Shown: positions 8,493-17,318, numbered from the stretch's first letter. The stretch: 64,000 nucleotides of DNA from Collimonas antrihumi (GCF_018304965.1 NZ_JAGQED010000016.1:1-64000), one strand, 5' to 3'. Numbers and translations: made by a program. The notes: generated by a model from the letters alone, not told the origin.

Positions 8493-10004
8493 TTATGCCG
8501 CTTGCTTGATCGACGGCAGTTTCGCGACCAACCGCAACGAAACAGTCAAACCTTCAAGCTGGAAGTGAGGGCGCAGGAAGAACTTCGCACTGTAGAAACC
8601 AGGATTTCCTTCGATCTCATCAACCACCACTTCAGCCGCCGCCAACGGGCGCTTGGCCTTGGTTTCCTGCGAAGAATTCGCCGGATCGGCATCGACGTAA
8701 TGCATGATCCATTCGTTCAGCCAGCGCTGCATGTCTTCACGCTCTTTGAAGGCGCCGATCTTGTCCCGCACAATGCACTTCAGGTAGTGCGCAAAGCGTG
8801 AACTGGCGAACAGGTATGGCAGGCGCGCCGACAGGTTGGCGTTGGCTGTCGCATCGGCATCGTGGTATTCCTGCGGCTTTTGCATGGATTGCGCACCGAT
8901 AAAAGTCGCGTGGTCGGTGTTCTTGCGGTGTACCAGCGGGATGTAGCCGGCGCGTGCGAGTTCGGCTTCACGACGATCCGAGATGGCGATTTCTGTCGGA
9001 CATTTCATGTCGATTCCACCGTCGTCGGTAGGAAAGGTATGGCATGGCAAGCTTTCCACCGTGCCACCGGATTCGACTCCGCGAATCATCGTGCACCAGC
9101 CATAGTTCTTGAAACTGCGGTTGATGTTGACGGCCATCGCATATGCCGCATTGCTCCAGATGTACTTCTTGTGATCGGCGCCGTCGGTTTGCTCTTCAAA
9201 ATTGAACTCGTCAACCGGATTGGTCTTTGCGCCATATGGCAGACGCGACAAAAACCGCGGCATGGCCAGGCCAATGTAGCGAGCGTCATCGGTATCGCGC
9301 AGCGAATTCCAGGCGGCATGTTCCAGATTCGACGTGATCTTGGCCAGATCGCGCGGGTTGGCCAATTCTTGCCATGATTCCATTTGCAGGCCGGATGGCG
9401 AGCCGCCAGCGATGAACGGCGCATGAGCGGCTGCTGAAATCTTGGCTATCGCGCTCAACAACTCTACATCCGGAGGCGTGTGGTCGAAATAGTAGTCGGC
9501 TACCAGGCAGCCATATGGTTCGCCACCGAGCTGACCGAATTCTTCTTCGTATACGCGCTTGAATACCGGGCTTTGATCCCATGCAATGCCTTTGTGGCGG
9601 CGCATGGTGCGACGCAATTCATCTTTGGAGATATCCATGACGCGGATTTTTAGTTGCTCATCCGTTTCAGTGTTGGTGACCAGATGGCTCAGCCCACGCC
9701 AGGCCGATTCCAATTGTTGGAATTCTTCCTTGTGCAGAATCAAATTGATTTGTTCTGACAGCTTGCGATCGATCTCGGCAATCACCGATTCAATCGCGGA
9801 ATAGGCGTCGTCGCTGATAGTTTGGGTGTTGGACAGCGCTTGCTGCGCCAGGGTACGCACAGCGGATTCGACTGCGTCGCGTGCCTGATCGGTTTTTGGC
9901 TTGAACTCGCGGTCAAGCAATGCGGCGAATTCATCGGGAGTGGCGAATTGCGTAGCAGCTTGGCTGGAAGCCGAACCGGCAGCAGCCGTTTTTTGGAGGC
10001 TCAT
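8493..10004 (-). CDS. tssC: T6SS contractile sheath large subunit TssC
   Basis: 503 residues, matching TssC/VipB/EvpB. Family segments include QQLESAWRGLSHLV (about 96-109), FGQLGGEPYGCLVADYYFDH, and the ending FFLRPHFQLEGLTVSLRLVAKLP. TssC pairs with TssB to form the cytoplasmic sheath whose contraction drives the Hcp tube. A good ribosome site (AAGGAA) precedes the ATG. The gap to tssB is 15 bases, so the pair is co-transcribed. Confidence 0.98.
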   Translation of the reverse strand: MSLQKTAAAGSASSQAATQFATPDEFAALLDREFKPKTDQARDAVESAVRTLAQQALSNTQTISDDAYSAIESVIAEIDRKLSEQINLILHKEEFQQLESAWRGLSHLVTNTETDEQLKIRVMDISKDELRRTMRRHKGIAWDQSPVFKRVYEEEFGQLGGEPYGCLVADYYFDHTPPDVELLSAIAKISAAAHAPFIAGGSPSGLQMESWQELANPRDLAKITSNLEHAAWNSLRDTDDARYIGLAMPRFLSRLPYGAKTNPVDEFNFEEQTDGADHKKYIWSNAAYAMAVNINRSFKNYGWCTMIRGVESGGTVESLPCHTFPTDDGGIDMKCPTEIAISDRREAELARAGYIPLVHRKNTDHATFIGAQSMQKPQEYHDADATANANLSARLPYLFASSRFAHYLKCIVRDKIGAFKEREDMQRWLNEWIMHYVDADPANSSQETKAKRPLAAAEVVVDEIEGNPGFYSAKFFLRPHFQLEGLTVSLRLVAKLPSIKQAA

Positions 10005-10019
10005 GATTTTCCTTCTCTA

Positions 10020-10547
10020 TCAATTCGATTTTGTTGCAGTGTCGGCGCCATTCGGCTTGGGAGTTGCGGCCAATGCTTGCATCAAGGCGGGATCTTGCAA
10101 CAACTGATTGACCAGGTTTTCCGCACCGGATTTGCCATCCATATAGGTTTGCAGATTCGACAGTTGCGTGCGCGCTTGCAGAAGCTGGTTCAGTGCATCG
10201 ACCTTGCTGGCTACTGCCGCCGGCGAAAAATCATCCATGCTGTCGAAGGTGATATCGACCAGTAGATGCCCCTCTCCGGACAAGGTATTCGGAACCGAGA
10301 AGGCAGCGCGCGGAGCGATCGCTTTCATGCGTTCGTCGAAATTGTCGATATCGATCTCAAGGAATTTGCGGTCTGAGACAGGCGGCAGCGGCGCCACCGG
10401 ATTGCCGGACAAATCGGCTAATACGCCCATGACAAATGGCAGCTCGATTTTCTTTTCGGCGCCGTAGATCTCAACATCGTATTCAATCTGTACGCGGGGC
10501 GCACGATTGCGGGCGATGAATTTTTGCGAATTATTGCTGCTGCTCAT
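10020..10547 (-). CDS. tssB: T6SS contractile sheath small subunit TssB
   Basis: 175 residues, standard TssB/VipA size. The N-terminal half contains the family core PRVQIEYDVEIYGAEKKIELPFVMGVLADLSG and DRKFLEIDIDNFDERM. TssB interlocks with TssC, and in systems with ClpV the assembled sheath is disassembled through TssC. The start has a clear Shine-Dalgarno (GGGAG). It lies 50 bases after tssH and 15 bases before tssC. Confidence 0.98.
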   Translation of the reverse strand: MSSSNNSQKFIARNRAPRVQIEYDVEIYGAEKKIELPFVMGVLADLSGNPVAPLPPVSDRKFLEIDIDNFDERMKAIAPRAAFSVPNTLSGEGHLLVDITFDSMDDFSPAAVASKVDALNQLLQARTQLSNLQTYMDGKSGAENLVNQLLQDPALMQALAATPKPNGADTATKSN

Positions 10548-10597
10548 AAAAACTCCCTTTAAGTAAGGTGGACGGTGATGCGGAGGCGTGGAGATGT

Positions 10598-13291
10598 TTA
10601 GCCATAGCTGACGTGGTAGCTGAGTCCTTCCTTTGCGTGGCGAGGATTAAAGTCGAGATGGATCTGGGTAATGCTGCGGTTTTTGCTGCGGTTCTCTTCC
10701 AACGAAATTAGCCAGAGCCGTGACAGCTTTGGCAAAATGCGTTGTTCGATAAAGCCAACCAGCTGCCTTGCACCAGATTCTGAGGTACCGCATTGCGCGA
10801 CAACATGCTCGACTACAGCGTCGCTGATCTGCAGCACGATGCCGTGTTGTATACGCATACGGTCAATCACTTTATCCAAATGCAGACGAGCGATGCGAAC
10901 AAGAGATGTGTCATCCAGCGGCAGATACGGCACGACTGCCAGACGGCCAAGGAAGGCGGCAGGAAACACCTTGCGCAATTCCGGTTGCAGGACTTGTGCG
11001 AGCGTCTCGACAACGGGTACCGTTGCGGCGTCTTCGAACCATGTGGACATCAAATCCGAGCCAGTATTGCTGGTCAATAAAATAATGGTGTTCTTGAAAT
11101 CTATATGGCGGCCCTCGCCGTCCTCCATCCAGCCTTTATCGAAGACCTGGTAGAACAGTTCGTGGACATCGGGATGGGCTTTTTCGATTTCGTCGAGTAG
11201 CACGACGCTATACGGGCGCCGGCGCACGGCCTCGGTCAGCACTCCCCCTTCGCCATAACCCACGTATCCGGGCGGCGCGCCTTTCAAGGTGGAGACGGTA
11301 TGCGCTTCCTGGTATTCGCTCATGTTGACAGTGATCAGATTCTGTTCGCCGCCATATAACGTTTCGGCCAACGCCAGCGCCGTTTCGGTTTTACCTACGC
11401 CTGACGGGCCGACCAGCAGGAAAACGCCGACCGGCTTGTTGGGATCGATGAGGCGCGCCTTGGCGGTCAGAATGCGCTCACCCAATACCTCAAGCGCGTG
11501 CTGCTGACCGATTACCCGCTGTTCGAGCACGTGCGGCAAGTCCATTACCGCGCTGATCTCATCCTTCACCATGCGGCCGACTGGAATTCCGGTCCAGTCG
11601 GAGACGATGGCAGCGACCACGGCTTCACCGACTTGCGCTGTGATCAGCGGAGTTTCCTGCTGGATGGTTGTGAGTTTCTGTTCCAATTCACCTAGTTCGG
11701 CAAATTTGGCGAACAATGCGTTGCATTCCCGGTTGGCAGGCTCAACTTGCGCGGCAAGTAATGCGCTGCGCTTGTCGATGATCTGTCGCGCAAGTTGCAG
11801 TTCCTGCTTCCACTGCATTTCCTGCATCGCCAGCTCCTGTTCCAGGTTGATCATGCGCGCGTCAATCTCGGACAGGCGCTGCACATTGGCGTAACCAACG
11901 CTGGCCTCACGGGTAATCAATTGATGCTCGAGCTGCGCGGCCGCCAGGCTTTGGCGGAGAAACTCGACGCGCGCCGGCGGTGCATGCAATGACATCGCGA
12001 CCCGCGCACAGGCGGTATCCAGCAGGCTGATCGCTTTATCCGGTAACTGGCGAGCTGGTATGTAGCGGTGAGACAAGGTGACGGCGGCACGTACTGCCTC
12101 ATCCATGATCCAGACCTTGTGATGTTCCGTAAAAGTACCGACTAATCCACGCACCATGTCGATCGCGGCGACTTCCTCCGGCTCCATCACTTGCAATACC
12201 TGGAATCGACGCGTCAGCGCCGGGTCTTTTTCAATATGGCGCTTGTATTCGCTCCAGGTAGTGGCGCCAACGGTCCGTAGTGTGCCGCGCGCCAGTGCAG
12301 GTTTCAGCAGATTGGCGGCGTCGCCAGTGCCGGCCTGCCCGCCAGCGCCGATCAGGGTGTGGATCTCATCGATGAACAGAATGATCGGCGCCGGAGAGCG
12401 CGTAGCTTCTTCAAGCAAGCCCTTCAAGCGCGACTCGAATTCACCCTTCATGCTGGCTCCCGCCAACAGCGCGCCGACATCCAGGCTCAACAGACGTGCC
12501 TCACGCAATGCGGGTGGCACTTCCTGTCTGGCGATTGCCAGCGCCAACCCTTCGACGACTGCGGTCTTACCGACACCGGCCTCGCCTGTGAGCAAAGGAT
12601 TGTTTTGTCGTCTGCGTAACAGGATATCGACCATGGTGCGAATTTCATGTTCGCGGCCGATCACAGGATCGATACCTCCGGCGCGGGCGTTTTCCGTCAG
12701 GTCCGTGCAGTATTGCGACAGCCGAGACTTATCCGATCCGAGGTTCGCCTTTGCGCTGCTAGCTTCACCTGGCATGGCCGCAGGCAGGCCAGAATCGGCG
12801 TACGACGACTCATGGCTTTCCGGAGACTCAAGCACAACCGCAGGTAAAAGCTCGGCAAGACCTTCTAATGGAATTTTGGCAAACGCGGGAGAAACGCTCA
12901 GCAGCACACGCCGCAAGTCGGGCGTTTCCAGTAGGGCCAGCAGCAGCCATGCGACGCGAATCCGATTGTCGCCGGCAACCAGGGTTGCCATCACCCAGGC
13001 GCGCTCGATGGCCGTCTCTATGTGATGGGAGAAATCATTAATGGAAGTCGCCCCTGCCGGAAGCGTTGCTAACGCTGTCGCTAAATCACGATCCAATGCA
13101 GCCGCATCAATTTGGAAGTAACGCAAGATGCGTTGCCAGTCACCATCGGGCAGTTGATGCAACTGGTTCAGCCAATGTACCAACTCGACGTGGGGATTGC
13201 CACGCAGCTTGCAAAATGCGGTCGCCGATTCGATTGCTTTAAACAGCGTGGTATCGAGTTTGCCAAAAAGGATTTGACGGGAAAAACTCAT
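10598..13291 (-). CDS. tssH: T6SS sheath-recycling AAA+ ATPase ClpV
   Basis: 897 residues with the ClpB/ClpV layout: N-terminal helical domain, first AAA module with Walker A GEAGVGKTAVVEGLA and Walker B IILFIDEIHTLIGAGG, a short middle coiled domain (about 430-530), and second AAA module with GPSGVGKTETALALA and VVLLDEIEKAHPDV. ClpV extracts TssC from contracted sheaths so the subunits can be reused. The ATG has an AGGAG site 7 bases away. It is the first gene of the leftward T6SS run in this window; two palindromes lie in its upstream region. Confidence 0.98.
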   Translation of the reverse strand: MSFSRQILFGKLDTTLFKAIESATAFCKLRGNPHVELVHWLNQLHQLPDGDWQRILRYFQIDAAALDRDLATALATLPAGATSINDFSHHIETAIERAWVMATLVAGDNRIRVAWLLLALLETPDLRRVLLSVSPAFAKIPLEGLAELLPAVVLESPESHESSYADSGLPAAMPGEASSAKANLGSDKSRLSQYCTDLTENARAGGIDPVIGREHEIRTMVDILLRRRQNNPLLTGEAGVGKTAVVEGLALAIARQEVPPALREARLLSLDVGALLAGASMKGEFESRLKGLLEEATRSPAPIILFIDEIHTLIGAGGQAGTGDAANLLKPALARGTLRTVGATTWSEYKRHIEKDPALTRRFQVLQVMEPEEVAAIDMVRGLVGTFTEHHKVWIMDEAVRAAVTLSHRYIPARQLPDKAISLLDTACARVAMSLHAPPARVEFLRQSLAAAQLEHQLITREASVGYANVQRLSEIDARMINLEQELAMQEMQWKQELQLARQIIDKRSALLAAQVEPANRECNALFAKFAELGELEQKLTTIQQETPLITAQVGEAVVAAIVSDWTGIPVGRMVKDEISAVMDLPHVLEQRVIGQQHALEVLGERILTAKARLIDPNKPVGVFLLVGPSGVGKTETALALAETLYGGEQNLITVNMSEYQEAHTVSTLKGAPPGYVGYGEGGVLTEAVRRRPYSVVLLDEIEKAHPDVHELFYQVFDKGWMEDGEGRHIDFKNTIILLTSNTGSDLMSTWFEDAATVPVVETLAQVLQPELRKVFPAAFLGRLAVVPYLPLDDTSLVRIARLHLDKVIDRMRIQHGIVLQISDAVVEHVVAQCGTSESGARQLVGFIEQRILPKLSRLWLISLEENRSKNRSITQIHLDFNPRHAKEGLSYHVSYG

Positions 13292-13381
13292 CGTGGGACT
13301 CCTGCTGTGGCGTTTTTTTTCTCATCACACTTGAATTGCCTTATTTGCAACAAGCCGATGGATAATTTCACAGTCAGAAAA

Positions 13382-13400
13382 AATTGTATGTAAGACAATT
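13382..13400. promoter_or_regulatory. Palindrome upstream of tssH (distal of two by sequence, nearer to the gene)
   Basis: AATTGT and ACAATT separated by 7 bases, about 90 bases upstream of the tssH start. A possible operator; A/T-rich 6-base dyads also occur by chance. Confidence 0.25.
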
Positions 13401-13426
13401 CCGAAACTGGGGGATCTGTATGCCAA

Positions 13427-13446
13427 ACCTGTCACTATTGACAGGT
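13427..13446. promoter_or_regulatory. Operator-like dyad upstream of tssH
   Basis: Perfect 8-base inverted repeat ACCTGTCA/TGACAGGT with a 4-base spacer, about 136 bases upstream of the tssH ATG. This is the shape of a homodimeric regulator site, and no terminator U-tract accompanies it. Function is inferred. Confidence 0.4.
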
Positions 13447-13653
13447 CATGACGCGAGCGCCCTCGATTGCTCCCCAGCATTTGGAAAGCAAAATTCGAGT
13501 TTGTACTACGTGCCTGGATCTGGCTGAGATGTTGGAATAGCTGCGGCTTGGTCGATTATTGCAATCGACTCACAGCAATCACAGCTCTATGAGGAGGAAG
13601 AGAAAAGATGGATGAGACGGTTGTCGTCCCTACTACCGAACCAGGCATTAAAT

Positions 13654-13690
13654 TGAAAAAGACACTTTGCCGACGAGCGGCAAAGTGTCT
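13654..13690 (-). terminator. Rho-independent terminator of the DAACS symporter gene
   Basis: 12-base perfect stem GACACTTTGCCG/CGGCAAAGTGTC with a 5-base loop, followed on the minus strand by TTTTT. It lies 77 bases past the symporter stop. Confidence 0.85.
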
Positions 13691-13766
13691 TGATGGTACT
13701 GCCTGCCTGGCGAATCAGGCCCTGCTATTGATATTCTCGTTTACGAAAGAAACCGTTACGCAAGTA

Positions 13767-15032
13767 TCAGGTCGTGCTCTCGAGCGCTGACCGGGCAACC
13801 TCTTCATCCAACTCACCCTCCCACTTTGCAATCACCGATGTCGCAATACCGTTACCAATCACGTTAGTGGCGGTACGTCCCATGTCGAGGAACTGATCGA
13901 TGCCGATGATCAGCAGGATGCCGGCTTCCGGCAGGTGGAACATCGGCAGGATGGCAGCAACCACCACCAGCGAGCCGCGCGGCACGCCAGCCATGCCCTT
14001 GCTGCTGACCATCAATACCAGCAACATGGTGAGTTGCTGCGCAAACGACATTTCGATGTTGTAAGCCTGCGCCACGAACAACGCGGCAAATGCCTGGTAC
14101 ATCATCGAGCCATCAAGATTGAATGAATAGCCGAGCGGCAGCACGAAGCCGGTGATCTTGTCATTCACGCCGAATTTTTCCAGCTGCTCCATCGTCTTCG
14201 GATAAGCCGCTTCGCTGCTGGCGGTGGAAAATGCCAGCATGATGGGCTCTTTCAACAAGCGCAACAAGGTGAAGATCGAGCCGCGCAAGAATATGTAGCC
14301 GATCGCAATCAGCAGCGCCCACAGCGTGGCCAGCCCGGCATAGAAACCACCCAGGAACTTGGCATAGGTTGTCAGCACGCCAAAACCCTGCACCGTAATG
14401 ACAGCGGCGATGGAGGCAAACACGCCAAGCGGTGCAAAACGCATCACATAATCCGTGACCTTCAACATGACGTGCACCAGGCCGTCCATGGCCGCGGTAA
14501 TTACTTTTGCCGACTCGCCTTTGACGGCAGCCAGGCCGAACCCGAAAAACAACGAGAACACCAGGATCTGCAAGATTTCATTTTTCGCCATGGCGTCGAC
14601 GAAGCTGCTCGGGAAGACGTGGGAGACGAAGTCTTTCAGATTGAAGCCGCTGGTATTGAGCTTGGTGTCAGCACCTATGGCCGGCAACGGCAAGTTGAGC
14701 GCATGGCCAACCTGGAGCACGTTGACAAACAACATGCCCAGCGCCAAAGACAGCAAGGAAGCGATGACAAACCAGCCCAGGGCCCGGATGCCGATGCGGC
14801 CGACCGAACTGCTGTCCTTCATGCCGGCGATACCGGATACCAGCGTGCCGAACACCAATGGCGCGATGATCATCTTGATCAACCGCAAAAATACATCGGT
14901 GATGATGGAGAAGTAAGCGGCGATTTCCTTTGCCGCCGCTTCATCCGGTGCGAGATTGTGGCAAATGTATCCGACCACTATCCCCAGAACCATGCCGACC
15001 AGAATCCAAGTCGTTGCCTTAATTTTTCTCAT
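13767..15032 (-). CDS. Dicarboxylate/amino acid:cation symporter (DAACS family)
   Basis: 421 residues, an inner-membrane carrier of the GltP/DctA family that takes up C4-dicarboxylates or acidic amino acids with H+ or Na+. Visible hallmarks are the serine-rich hairpin AFSTASSEAAYP (about 265-276), the unwound helix LPLGYSFNLDGSMMY, and the TM8 signature DMGRTATNVIGNGIATSVIAKWEG near the end. The single-gene transcript ends at the strong terminator at 13654-13690. The substrate cannot be fixed by reading alone, so I give no gene symbol. Confidence 0.92.
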   Translation of the reverse strand: MRKIKATTWILVGMVLGIVVGYICHNLAPDEAAAKEIAAYFSIITDVFLRLIKMIIAPLVFGTLVSGIAGMKDSSSVGRIGIRALGWFVIASLLSLALGMLFVNVLQVGHALNLPLPAIGADTKLNTSGFNLKDFVSHVFPSSFVDAMAKNEILQILVFSLFFGFGLAAVKGESAKVITAAMDGLVHVMLKVTDYVMRFAPLGVFASIAAVITVQGFGVLTTYAKFLGGFYAGLATLWALLIAIGYIFLRGSIFTLLRLLKEPIMLAFSTASSEAAYPKTMEQLEKFGVNDKITGFVLPLGYSFNLDGSMMYQAFAALFVAQAYNIEMSFAQQLTMLLVLMVSSKGMAGVPRGSLVVVAAILPMFHLPEAGILLIIGIDQFLDMGRTATNVIGNGIATSVIAKWEGELDEEVARSALESTT

Positions 15033-15250
15033 TTGCGTATCCTGCCGTTATTAACCATACAACCATACAAAAATACAAAACCGTCGATCTAAAAATATTC
15101 TTAAGCCTGAGCACCTTGTGCAGTCCATGTTGCGCATTCCATGTTGTTTCATATCGACATGCGCCCATCAAAGTCAGCGGCACATACAGAAAGAAGAGTT
15201 TGCGAGCTACAACGTGAATTTTGCGGAAATGGCAATATTTGCGAGGCAAA
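15033..15250. other. Intergenic region between symporter and decayed tRNA
   Basis: Upstream region of the DAACS symporter, expected to hold its promoter. I see no gene or clear repeat here. Confidence 0.5.
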
Positions 15251-15276
15251 ATAAAAAGGCCCTCATGGTGGAGGGC
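15251..15276 (-). terminator. Terminator attached to the decayed tRNA
   Basis: Stem AAGGCCCTC/GAGGGCCTT with a 6-base loop, followed on the minus strand by TTTTTATTTTG. It stands in the same relation to the decayed tRNA as the terminator at 21871-21898 does to intact tRNA-Thr. Confidence 0.75.
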
Positions 15277-15285
15277 CTTATGAAA

Positions 15286-15360
15286 CCTGATGCCGGCTGC
15301 GATTCGAACTCGCCGTTCTCTGACCGCAAGTCCGCATCACAGCTCAAACTGGTGCGCATG
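15286..15360 (-). pseudogene. Decayed tRNA gene
   Basis: Read on the minus strand, the 3' half is tRNA-like: a T-arm with GTTCGAA and a matching short stem, then GCCGGCATCA in place of an acceptor end with CCA. The anticodon region offers CTTGCGG, which would put UGC (Ala) in the loop, but the flanking stem has mismatches and the D-arm and 5' acceptor strand are not recognisable. A functional tRNA looks unlikely. Its order relative to the terminator matches the tRNA-Thr locus at 21905-21980, so it may be an old tRNA copy or a fragment left by a site-specific integration. Confidence 0.5.
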
Positions 15361-15615
15361 TTACCTTACAAAACACCCCCCAATCAACATAAAAAGGGTT
15401 GCAAGCGCAGGCTCGCACGATGCCAGGGCATTCGCCGTTCATGCCATTTTCGCAATCCGATCTCGCACCCTTTGTTCCTCGCCAGGCTATCCCTGTCAAT
15501 TTCGCACTACCACGTTGCATTTTGATTTTCGAGCATCAAAATCCCATACGAATCATTACCCTGATGTATATTTCCTGACGGAAATTCATAACAACGATTC
15601 ACCAAGGAGATAGCG

Positions 15616-15970
15616 ATGCGAAAACGTAGCACGTGTAGCGCCATTTTTTTGTCTTACCGCACTAGGCGCACCAGGATTCAGCGCAAGTGCATCAGCTGAA
15701 TTACCGCCTATTAAAATCGGCGTCGTCGACCCCATTACCGGCCCGTCGGAAGACATGGGATTGAGCATGATCGGCGGCGCCCGGGTCTTCCTGGCCGACA
15801 TCAACCAGGTCGGCGGCGTTCTCGGCCGCAAGATCGAACTGGTCGAGCGCGATGATCGTGCCAAACCGGACGTCGGCGCGGCCATGGCCAAGGAAATGAT
15901 CGAGAAGGAACATGCCGTCGCCGTGGTTGGTTTCGGCAATACCGGCGTCGATCTATGGCGTCTTAACTGA
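15616..15970 (+). pseudogene. Frameshifted and truncated ABC substrate-binding protein gene (amino-acid/amide type)
   Basis: A strong ribosome site (AAGGAGATA) and ATG at 15616 start a signal peptide. The frame breaks in a run of seven T (15644-15650), and the rest of the signal sequence (LTALGAPGFSASASA) continues in another frame. That frame then reads PPIKIGVVDPITGPSEDMG, ARVFLADINQVGG and VLGRKIELVERDDRAKPD, which is the start of a LivJ-like periplasmic binding protein (Peripla_BP_6). It stops at 15970 after about 115 residues, against roughly 380-400 in intact members. Both lesions argue for a dead gene. No transport permease or ATPase genes remain beside it. Confidence 0.8.
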
Positions 15971-16016
15971 ACGGCATTACCACGTTGCCGTGGGATTTTT
16001 TTCATGGCTTTCTGGC

Positions 16017-16478
16017 TCACGATGCGGCTTTAATTTGTGACCACGAAGGCAGATTATATTTACTTGCCCTGACACGATAGTAGAGCGCCACGATCAGTCC
16101 GAAAAATACGCCGCCCAGGACCGATGCGAAAACGGCCTCAGCGCCAGACATTCCCTGATGCGACCAAACGAGAAGCCACATCCCCCAAACAACACCGAAC
16201 GATGCTCCCATGAACGCGAAATTAAATCCAAAGCTCGCGAAATGCGGCGGTGGAATTGAAACGCCTGCCCGCCAGAGCATGCGATGAAAAAACGGTGCAT
16301 AGCTGCTGCGCCAGATACCCGTAGTTTTCAAAATCCCCAGCGCGGCATTGACTTCAAGTGGGTAGGACAAGGAAGCACCTATCGAGTGAGTATGTAGATC
16401 ATCCTGCAAAACAACCAGAGAAATACGCTGAAAATTTCGGCTGTGAATCCAATCCTGTCTATGGAAGACTATACACAA
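16017..16478 (-). CDS. Small membrane protein of unknown function
   Basis: 153 residues as drawn from the first ATG. The convincing part begins near residue 40 (VNAALGILKTTGIWRSSYAP) with PPPHFASFGFNFAFMG and two hydrophobic helices (about 87-110 and 118-137) before a basic tail. This resembles the DUF6404 membrane proteins, though I cannot confirm it. The first 35-40 residues look unlike the rest and may be non-coding; the true start may be an internal alternative codon. A 12-base inverted repeat lies just upstream. Confidence 0.55.
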   Translation of the reverse strand: MCIVFHRQDWIHSRNFQRISLVVLQDDLHTHSIGASLSYPLEVNAALGILKTTGIWRSSYAPFFHRMLWRAGVSIPPPHFASFGFNFAFMGASFGVVWGMWLLVWSHQGMSGAEAVFASVLGGVFFGLIVALYYRVRASKYNLPSWSQIKAAS

Positions 16479-16483
16479 GCACG

Positions 16484-16520
16484 CGCCAATTATTTCAAGC
16501 CTTGTGAAAAATAATTGGCG
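16484..16520. repeat. Perfect 12-base inverted repeat
   Basis: CGCCAATTATTT at 16484-16495 and its complement at 16509-16520, 13-base spacer. It lies 5 bases upstream of the membrane-protein start and could be an operator or the foot of a small hairpin RNA. No U-tract follows on either strand. Confidence 0.5.
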
Positions 16521-16676
16521 ATGACAGCGGCCCCGCTAGCGGCTGAGTTACCACGACGTATTCAACGCTACCGAATGACGTCGCCGTACTGTTGGCCTGT
16601 TATGGCATCATGTGACAATCGCTTTTTCCCGCGTCATCATAGTCATTAATGTCAACGTCTGTCAGGAAGGATTTCC

Positions 16677-16982
16677 ATGGTCACCTGCTATTTGCGCTAC
16701 ATCATCGATCCATACAAACTCAGCGAATTTGAGCACTACGGCAAGATCTGGATTCCGCTGGTGGAGAAGTTCGGCGGACAGCACCATGGATACTTTCTCC
16801 CCTCAGAAGGAATCAATAACGTAGCACTCGCGATGTTCACGTTTCCATCGCTCGCGTCGTATGAAGAGTACAGGATAAAATCAATGCAGGACCCGGCTTG
16901 CCAGGCTGCATTCAAGTATGCCGAGGAAACGCGTTGCATCATCAGCTACGAGCGCAGCTTCTTCCGTCCCGTGTTCAAGTAA
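16677..16982 (+). CDS. NIPSNAP-family protein
   Basis: 101 residues. It has the dimeric alpha/beta-barrel NIPSNAP pattern: CYLRYIIDPYKLSEFEHYGKIWIPLVEKFGG at the start and a second half with F.SLASYEEYR......P.CQ. A ribosome site (AGGAAGG) lies just before the ATG. The family is widespread, often a small stand-alone protein of unknown function. It is separated from the next gene by about 65 bases and may be single. Confidence 0.85.
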   Translation: MVTCYLRYIIDPYKLSEFEHYGKIWIPLVEKFGGQHHGYFLPSEGINNVALAMFTFPSLASYEEYRIKSMQDPACQAAFKYAEETRCIISYERSFFRPVFK

Positions 16983-17046
16983 AACGCTCTCCATATAAAG
17001 CCTACAATTAACTTGCGTGGTTCCCGACGCGTTAAAAAGGGGCAAT

Positions 17047-17277
17047 ATGATGAACACAATCAATCTGACCTGCACAGTAGTCAGCGATCCCGATTCTTTC
17101 GTAGCGTTTCAATATTACGTAAAGGCCGGAGAGCTGTTTGACGCCCATGACTACGCAATGACCTATAGGCTGAATCGCGCCGACCTCGATGCCGACGACG
17201 TGCGCGCCACGCAGGATGCCGCTGCAAAGCTCAACGCCGGAGAATGCCTGATGGTTTCCCATTCGATTGCAACATGA
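17047..17277 (+). CDS. Small hypothetical protein
   Basis: 76 residues from the ATG at 17047, chosen because GGGG lies 6-9 bases before it; an upstream ATG at 17017 has no such site. The sequence (MMNTINLTCTVVSDPDSFVAFQYYVKAGELFD...) has balanced codon use and no membrane segment or known motif. Three 13-base tandem repeats begin 3 bases after its stop. Function unknown. Confidence 0.6.
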   Translation: MMNTINLTCTVVSDPDSFVAFQYYVKAGELFDAHDYAMTYRLNRADLDADDVRATQDAAAKLNAGECLMVSHSIAT

Positions 17278-17279
17278 CC

Positions 17280-17318
17280 GTTAAATGCGACAGTTAAATG
17301 CAACAGTTGAATGCGCCA
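17280..17318. repeat. Three 13-base tandem repeats just after a stop codon
   Basis: Units GTTAAATGCGACA, GTTAAATGCAACA and GTTGAATGCGCCA in direct succession, starting 3 bases past the stop of the 76-residue gene. Confidence 0.8.

Larger units (their letters stand above)
13292..13653. other. Intergenic region upstream of tssH
   Basis: No convincing gene. It should hold the promoter for the tssH-led operon. Two dyads are visible, 13382-13400 and 13427-13446. A possible reading frame from 13608 runs through the dctA terminator and was rejected. Confidence 0.6.

Noticed and set aside
1-13291. Reading the T6SS locus as a phage or tailocin
   Set aside because: ClpV, TssK and a TssJ-like protein are T6SS-specific, and no phage head, tail-fibre or lysis genes are seen.
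13608-13790. Plus-strand frame of 60 codons after GAGGAGGAAGAG
   Set aside because: The ribosome-like site is attractive, but the frame runs through the symporter terminator and into the 3' end of that gene; the sequence resembles no protein.
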